Assembly: GCA_947484535.1 (NCBI GenBank)
Contig: CANKPO010000040.1
Location: 1 to 8,857 of the forward strand
Reading direction: 5' to 3'
Origin: Caulobacteraceae bacterium
GTDB lineage: Bacteria > Pseudomonadota > Alphaproteobacteria > Caulobacterales > Caulobacteraceae
Length of the DNA: 8,857 nucleotides
Within the stretch, counting starts at the first letter, position 1, and each line of letters starts with the position of its first letter. This document shows, piece by piece, positions 5,607 to 8,857 of this stretch. The notes beneath the pieces were generated by a model that did not search any database, was not told the DNA's origin, and saw nothing but the letters and a program-made list of their open reading frames with translations. Position numbers and translations under genes: made by a program.

Positions 5607-7916
5607 GTGAAGAACAGACACACCACATCGTCGATTATCGCGCTTATGGCCGGGATGGCACTCGCCACGCCGCTGATGGCCGCCGAAACCACGCCAGCCA
5701 GTGGCTCGCAGTTGGAAGAGGTGATCGTTACGGCGCAGAAGCGGGCTGAAAATGTTCAAGCCACCGCCATTGCAATCACCGCCGTCTCCGGTGCCAACCT
5801 CGCCAAGGACCGGGTCCTGTCGCTGGAAGATCTGGGTCATAACCTGACCGGTATCTCGTTCACGGCCAACTCGCCTCAGGCCAACGAAATCAACATCCGC
5901 GGCGTGGTCAATACCCGCCTGACCTCCCCAACCGCTGACCAATCGGTCTCGACCTTCGTCGATGGCGTCTATGTCAACCGTTCGGGCAACCTAAATTCAT
6001 CCTTCTACGATATCGAGCGTATCGAAGTGGTGCGCGGTCCTCAGGGCGTGCTGTTGGGTAAGAACGTTGCCGGCGGCGCGATCAATATTATCAGCAACGC
6101 CCCAAGCTTCAACCAGTCGGGACGCATGACCGTGGCGCTCGGCAATTACGACCTGAAGCAGACCAACGGCTATATTACTGGTCCTCTGACGGAAACCTTG
6201 GCTGGACGTCTGTCCTTCCAGACCATCAATCGTGGCGGTTACGCCATGGACCTGCTGCACAATGTTGAGGTTGAAAATCTCGACTCCGTCCAGGCACGTG
6301 GCCAAGTCGCCTATCGTCCGACGGACTCCGATCTTCGGGCCAGCCTGAGTGTCGACTATTCAAAGTCCGCCGATGACGGTGTGAACCGGGTTGGCGTCAA
6401 AAGCTCCACCCTGCCCGCAGGCCCCAACATCTGGTCCGGCACCCGCAAGCTGATTTCCGCCGCCCGCGGCGCACCGCTCAGCATTCGTGAAGGCTTCCCC
6501 GTCTGGCCACAATTTGCCGGCGACATAGCGCCAAGCCCACAATCGGCGACGCGTGAAAACTTCAGCGCCATCGGTAAGATTGACAAGGACGTGGCTAAGA
6601 ATGTCCGGCTGTCGAGCATCACCGGTTTCCGCGCCAACGAGGCCTACACCCTCTATGACCAAACGGCCCTTGGCCCTGTGAACGGATATAACCTCTCTGC
6701 CGCAAACCTGGCGTCCGTCGGATCGTCATTTCTGTTCGCTGAGCCTGTGAATTTCCGTGAAACGGTAAGCCTCTTTACCCAAGAGGTCCGCCTGGCCTCC
6801 ACCGATGACGCCAGCCGTCTCGACTGGATTGTCGGTGCCTTCTACTTGAAGAGCAAGGTCACTCAGAAGAACCGTTTTTGGGGCGAATCCCTCGTCCTGC
6901 CCACCCTTTCCGGTGAATCACACTGGATCGATCACGGCAGTAACGAGGACATGGCCGTCTTTGGTCGGATTGGCTACAAGCTGACCGATAGCCTCAAGCT
7001 CGAGGTTGGCGCACGCTATACCAAAGACAAAAAGGGCGGCGACCAACAGGGCATCATCGTCGCCACTGGCGATCGGTTCAACCCGCTGGATAAGGCTCCA
7101 CTGACGCCGCTGGTTGAGGCCTTCAAGGTCAATTACGGTGAAGAATGGACCGAGGTTACCCCTCAGGCGACCCTGCGCTGGACGCCTAACGAGACCCAAA
7201 TGGCCTATCTTACAGCCTCTAAGGGCTTCAAGGGTGGCGGTTTCCAGAACAACGCCTCCAAGGCCTTCCCCGCGGCGACGCCCTATCAGCCTGAAACCGT
7301 CACCAACTATGAGTTTGGTTACAAGACCGAGCTGTTTGATCGCTCTGTGCGCTGGAATACGGCCATCTTCTATATGGACTACCTCAATCTGCAGGTTCAG
7401 CAGACCTTGGCTTCGTGCCTCTGTAACGTGATCAGCAACGCCGCTAGCGCGACCATCAAGGGTGTTGAAACCGATCTGCAGTGGGCTCCGAACTCTTGGT
7501 TCAAGGCCTGGGCCAGCGGCAGCTATGTCGATGCCAAGTACGACGCCTTCGTCTTTGCGGGTGTCAACAACTCCGGTAAGAGAATGCAGCGGACGCCAAA
7601 ACTGCAAGGCGCTGTGGGTGTTGAAGCCACGACCAGCCTTGGTTCCTGGAAGGACGCCCTGTCCGGTCGCCTCAGCTACCGCTATCAGGACCGTATGCCC
7701 TGGGCCCCTGAGAACACCTCTTGGGAAGACGGCTATGGCACACTGGACGGTCGCGTGACCGTAACCTCTCCGGAAAAGGGCTGGACCGTATCGGCCTTTG
7801 CCAAGAACATTACGGACGAGGCCTATCGCACCAACATTATCGTCTTCTTCAATGACGAAATGTCGTCCTATGGTGCGCCTCGCACCTACGGTGTGGAACT
7901 TTCCGTACCGTTCTAA
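5607..7916 (+). CDS. TonB-dependent outer-membrane receptor
   Basis: 769 residues from a GTG start. Residues 1-26 are a Sec signal peptide: KNRH, then SSIIALMAGMALATPLMAA, with cleavage likely before Glu27. The TonB box LEEVIVTAQKR is at 36-46, next to the mature N-terminus. The plug domain follows and contains IEVVRGPQGVLLGKNVAGGAINI (about 139-161). The rest is a 22-stranded barrel, ending in a TonB-receptor C-terminus YGVELSVPF with terminal Phe, the usual outer-membrane assembly signal. Such receptors use TonB-ExbBD energy to import ligands too large or too scarce for porins. Sphingomonads and Caulobacterales have many devoted to plant-derived or aromatic compounds. There is no N-terminal signalling extension, so no partner anti-sigma system is implied. 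Its place between NTF2-like genes and near the oxygenase suggests that it imports the pathway substrate, though siderophore import cannot be excluded. An extracellular or loop segment contains a close Cys pair (ASCLCN, about 599-604). Confidence 0.95.
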   Translation: MKNRHTTSSIIALMAGMALATPLMAAETTPASGSQLEEVIVTAQKRAENVQATAIAITAVSGANLAKDRVLSLEDLGHNLTGISFTANSPQANEINIRGVVNTRLTSPTADQSVSTFVDGVYVNRSGNLNSSFYDIERIEVVRGPQGVLLGKNVAGGAINIISNAPSFNQSGRMTVALGNYDLKQTNGYITGPLTETLAGRLSFQTINRGGYAMDLLHNVEVENLDSVQARGQVAYRPTDSDLRASLSVDYSKSADDGVNRVGVKSSTLPAGPNIWSGTRKLISAARGAPLSIREGFPVWPQFAGDIAPSPQSATRENFSAIGKIDKDVAKNVRLSSITGFRANEAYTLYDQTALGPVNGYNLSAANLASVGSSFLFAEPVNFRETVSLFTQEVRLASTDDASRLDWIVGAFYLKSKVTQKNRFWGESLVLPTLSGESHWIDHGSNEDMAVFGRIGYKLTDSLKLEVGARYTKDKKGGDQQGIIVATGDRFNPLDKAPLTPLVEAFKVNYGEEWTEVTPQATLRWTPNETQMAYLTASKGFKGGGFQNNASKAFPAATPYQPETVTNYEFGYKTELFDRSVRWNTAIFYMDYLNLQVQQTLASCLCNVISNAASATIKGVETDLQWAPNSWFKAWASGSYVDAKYDAFVFAGVNNSGKRMQRTPKLQGAVGVEATTSLGSWKDALSGRLSYRYQDRMPWAPENTSWEDGYGTLDGRVTVTSPEKGWTVSAFAKNITDEAYRTNIIVFFNDEMSSYGAPRTYGVELSVPF

Positions 7917-7923
7917 AATCGGC

Positions 7924-7949
7924 GGCCGGGATGGGCAACCGCCCCGGCC
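7924..7949 (+). terminator. GC-rich hairpin after the TonB receptor gene
   Basis: GGCCGGG (7924-7930) pairs exactly with CCCGGCC (7943-7949) across a 12-base loop, 8 bases after the receptor stop codon. There is no T-run, so full termination is doubtful. It could attenuate read-through into the two NTF2-like genes that start 38 bases later, or stabilise the receptor mRNA 3' end. Confidence 0.4.
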
Positions 7950-7986
7950 ACCCTCTACCCACCCTGAGCCTTTAGGACCCCACCCC

Positions 7987-8418
7987 ATGGGACGCTGCTA
8001 CTCTACTTTGCTCAAGGTGATCGAGACATGGCAGGCCAAGGACGTCGAAGGCGTTCTGGCGCACATGCACGAAGACATTATCTGGCACTATGCCGCCGCC
8101 GCCATGCCACCGATCCGGGGCAAGGCCATGGCCCGCAAGCTTCTCACCCGCTTTCAACAGGACATGCACGGCATCCAGTGGCGCATCTTCGCCCATGCCG
8201 AGGTCGGGGACACCCTGTTCATTGAAGGGGTCGACGAGTACCAATCCGCGGACGGTCACCTTATCGCCGCCCCCTATGCCGGGGTTCTCGACTTCCGCGA
8301 CGGCCTGATCATTGGCTGGCGCGACTATGTCGATATTGGCGTGATCGCTCAGCAAAAGACCGGCGAGCCCCTATCGAAACAGGTGCTCGAACTCATCACC
8401 CGCCCAACAGCGGCCTAG
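7987..8418 (+). CDS. NTF2-like/limonene-epoxide-hydrolase-like protein, predicted cytoplasmic
   Basis: 143 residues from the ATG at 7987, preceded by AGGA with 9-base spacing. The frame is open further upstream, but that part overlaps the receptor gene in another frame and carries no family character. One NTF2-fold domain: LLKVIETWQAKDVEGVLAHM, then EDIIWHYAAAAMPPIRGKA (Trp33-His34-Tyr35), TLFIEGVDEY and the closing strand GLIIGWRDYVDIG. Compared with limonene epoxide hydrolase, the first Asp (Asp83) and the last Asp (Asp113, WRDY) are kept, but the Arg is Gly81. That leaves an Asp-Asp pair without the bridging Arg, so a changed reaction is likely. It is followed 11 bases later by a clear paralogue: I count 52 identities in 115 ungapped aligned residues (about 45%), and the C-terminal tail VIAQQKTGEPL has no counterpart visible in the window. 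It probably shares a transcript with the receptor or with the next gene. Confidence 0.85.
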   Translation: MGRCYSTLLKVIETWQAKDVEGVLAHMHEDIIWHYAAAAMPPIRGKAMARKLLTRFQQDMHGIQWRIFAHAEVGDTLFIEGVDEYQSADGHLIAAPYAGVLDFRDGLIIGWRDYVDIGVIAQQKTGEPLSKQVLELITRPTAA

Positions 8419-8422
8419 GAGA
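8417..8422 (+). promoter_or_regulatory. Shine-Dalgarno AGGAGA overlapping the upstream stop codon
   Basis: The site begins inside the TAG stop of the preceding NTF2-like gene and lies 7 bases before the ATG at 8430. This arrangement points to co-transcription and likely translational coupling of the two paralogues. Confidence 0.7.
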
Positions 8423-8429
8423 CCACCCT

Positions 8430-8857
8430 ATGGACCGCCGCACCCTTCTCGCTGCTGGACTTGCCGCTGGCAGTCTTGCTGCCTCCCCTGCCCTTGCAAA
8501 GGATAAGCCCATGTCTCGCCTCTATCCGGTTCTCCAAGCCATCATTGCCGCTTGGCATCGCCAAGATGTTGAGGCTGTACTGGTCAATGTCACTGACGAT
8601 ATCATCTGGCGCAACACCAGCGGCTTTGCCCCCGCCATCCGTGGTAAGGACGAGATGCGCAAGGCCTTGAAGGTCATGGCCCCTCGGATCAAGACCAACA
8701 GTTGGCGCATCTTTGACTATGCGGAATCTGCCGACCGTCTGTTTATGGAAGGCGTCGACGAGTTCTGGACCGTGGACGGCAACCATGTGGCCATCCCCTA
8801 TGCGGGCAGCCTTGTGTTCCGTGGCGGACTGGTCTGTGAGTGGCGCGAATATTTCGA
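8430..8857 (+). CDS. NTF2-like protein with twin-arginine-type signal peptide, 3' end cut by window edge
   Basis: 142 complete codons are visible before the right edge; by comparison with its relatives only a short C-terminal tail is missing. The start MDRRTLLAAGLAAGSLAAS has an Arg pair followed by a modest hydrophobic stretch and an ALA motif (21-23), which fits a Tat leader better than a Sec one, so the protein is probably exported folded to the periplasm. From Met28 on it aligns without gaps to the whole NTF2 domain of the preceding gene. The motifs are DDIIWRNTSG (Trp60-Arg61-Asn62), RLFMEGVDEF (Gly108, Asp110) and LVCEWREYF (Glu140). Relative to limonene epoxide hydrolase it keeps the Asn and the first Asp, has Gly for Arg and Glu for the last Asp. 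The domain begins exactly at Met28, which has its own AAAGGA ribosome-like site, so a cytoplasmic form is possible. The substrate is unknown. Confidence 0.85.
   Translation, partial: MDRRTLLAAGLAAGSLAASPALAKDKPMSRLYPVLQAIIAAWHRQDVEAVLVNVTDDIIWRNTSGFAPAIRGKDEMRKALKVMAPRIKTNSWRIFDYAESADRLFMEGVDEFWTVDGNHVAIPYAGSLVFRGGLVCEWREYF
8498..8513 (+). promoter_or_regulatory. Possible internal ribosome site and start inside the exported NTF2-like gene
   Basis: AAAGGA (8498-8503) precedes an in-frame ATG at 8511 with 7-base spacing. Starting there would give a protein without the leader whose first residue aligns with Met1 of the cytoplasmic paralogue. The sequence also encodes the leader's cleavage region, so the site may be coincidental. 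Confidence 0.35.

Noticed and set aside
7798..7986. Upstream extension of the first tandem NTF2-like gene, overlapping the receptor gene
   Set aside because: The overlap lies in another frame of the receptor coding region, and the extension is rich in Pro, Arg and Thr as expected of a shadow reading. The ATG at 7987 matches the start of the domain.
6918..7988. Long minus-strand open frame of about 356 codons opposite the TonB receptor
   Set aside because: It is a shadow of the receptor gene: no recognisable domain, low-complexity Gly/Arg-rich translation, and the plus-strand protein is a complete, well-formed receptor.

Overview
The window (about 58-60% GC by eye) looks like an accessory catabolic locus from an alphaproteobacterium, most likely a sphingomonad or a Caulobacterales relative. 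The pointers are a large TonB-dependent receptor with an EEVIVTAQKR-type TonB box, an H-NOX sensor domain, a carotenoid-oxygenase-family enzyme, an SDR and several small NTF2/SnoaL-fold proteins. No tRNA, rRNA, CRISPR array, insertion sequence or phage gene was seen. Both window edges cut through genes.

Layout. Left, minus strand: the N-terminal two thirds of an H-NOX haem sensor (1-368), a thiolase-family enzyme with two altered active-site positions (571-1731), and an internally deleted, secreted SnoaL-like remnant (1777-2046). Centre, plus strand: a three-gene probable operon of carotenoid oxygenase (2202-3680), short-chain dehydrogenase (3718-4476) and NTF2-like protein (4492-4878). It meets a minus-strand NTF2/limonene-epoxide-hydrolase-like gene (4882-5298) almost end to end, with a perfect 12-bp hairpin at the junction. 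Right, plus strand: a TonB-dependent receptor starting at a GTG (5607-7916), then two tandem NTF2-like paralogues, one predicted cytoplasmic (7987-8418) and one with a twin-arginine-type leader (8430 to beyond the right edge).

How it may work together (inference). The receptor would bring a bulky, poorly soluble substrate across the outer membrane. The carotenoid-oxygenase-family enzyme would split a carbon-carbon double bond into two carbonyls. The SDR would oxidise or reduce an intermediate. The NTF2-fold proteins would carry out hydration, epoxide opening, isomerisation or cofactorless lyase steps, and the thiolase would handle an acyl-CoA side chain. Five NTF2-fold genes, one decayed, lie within 9 kb around one alkene-cleaving oxygenase. 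Their LEH-type catalytic positions differ from copy to copy, which suggests different reactions. This is the strongest candidate here for an undescribed pathway. The substrate cannot be read from the sequence; apocarotenoids, stilbenoids and other aryl alkenes or terpenoids are all open.
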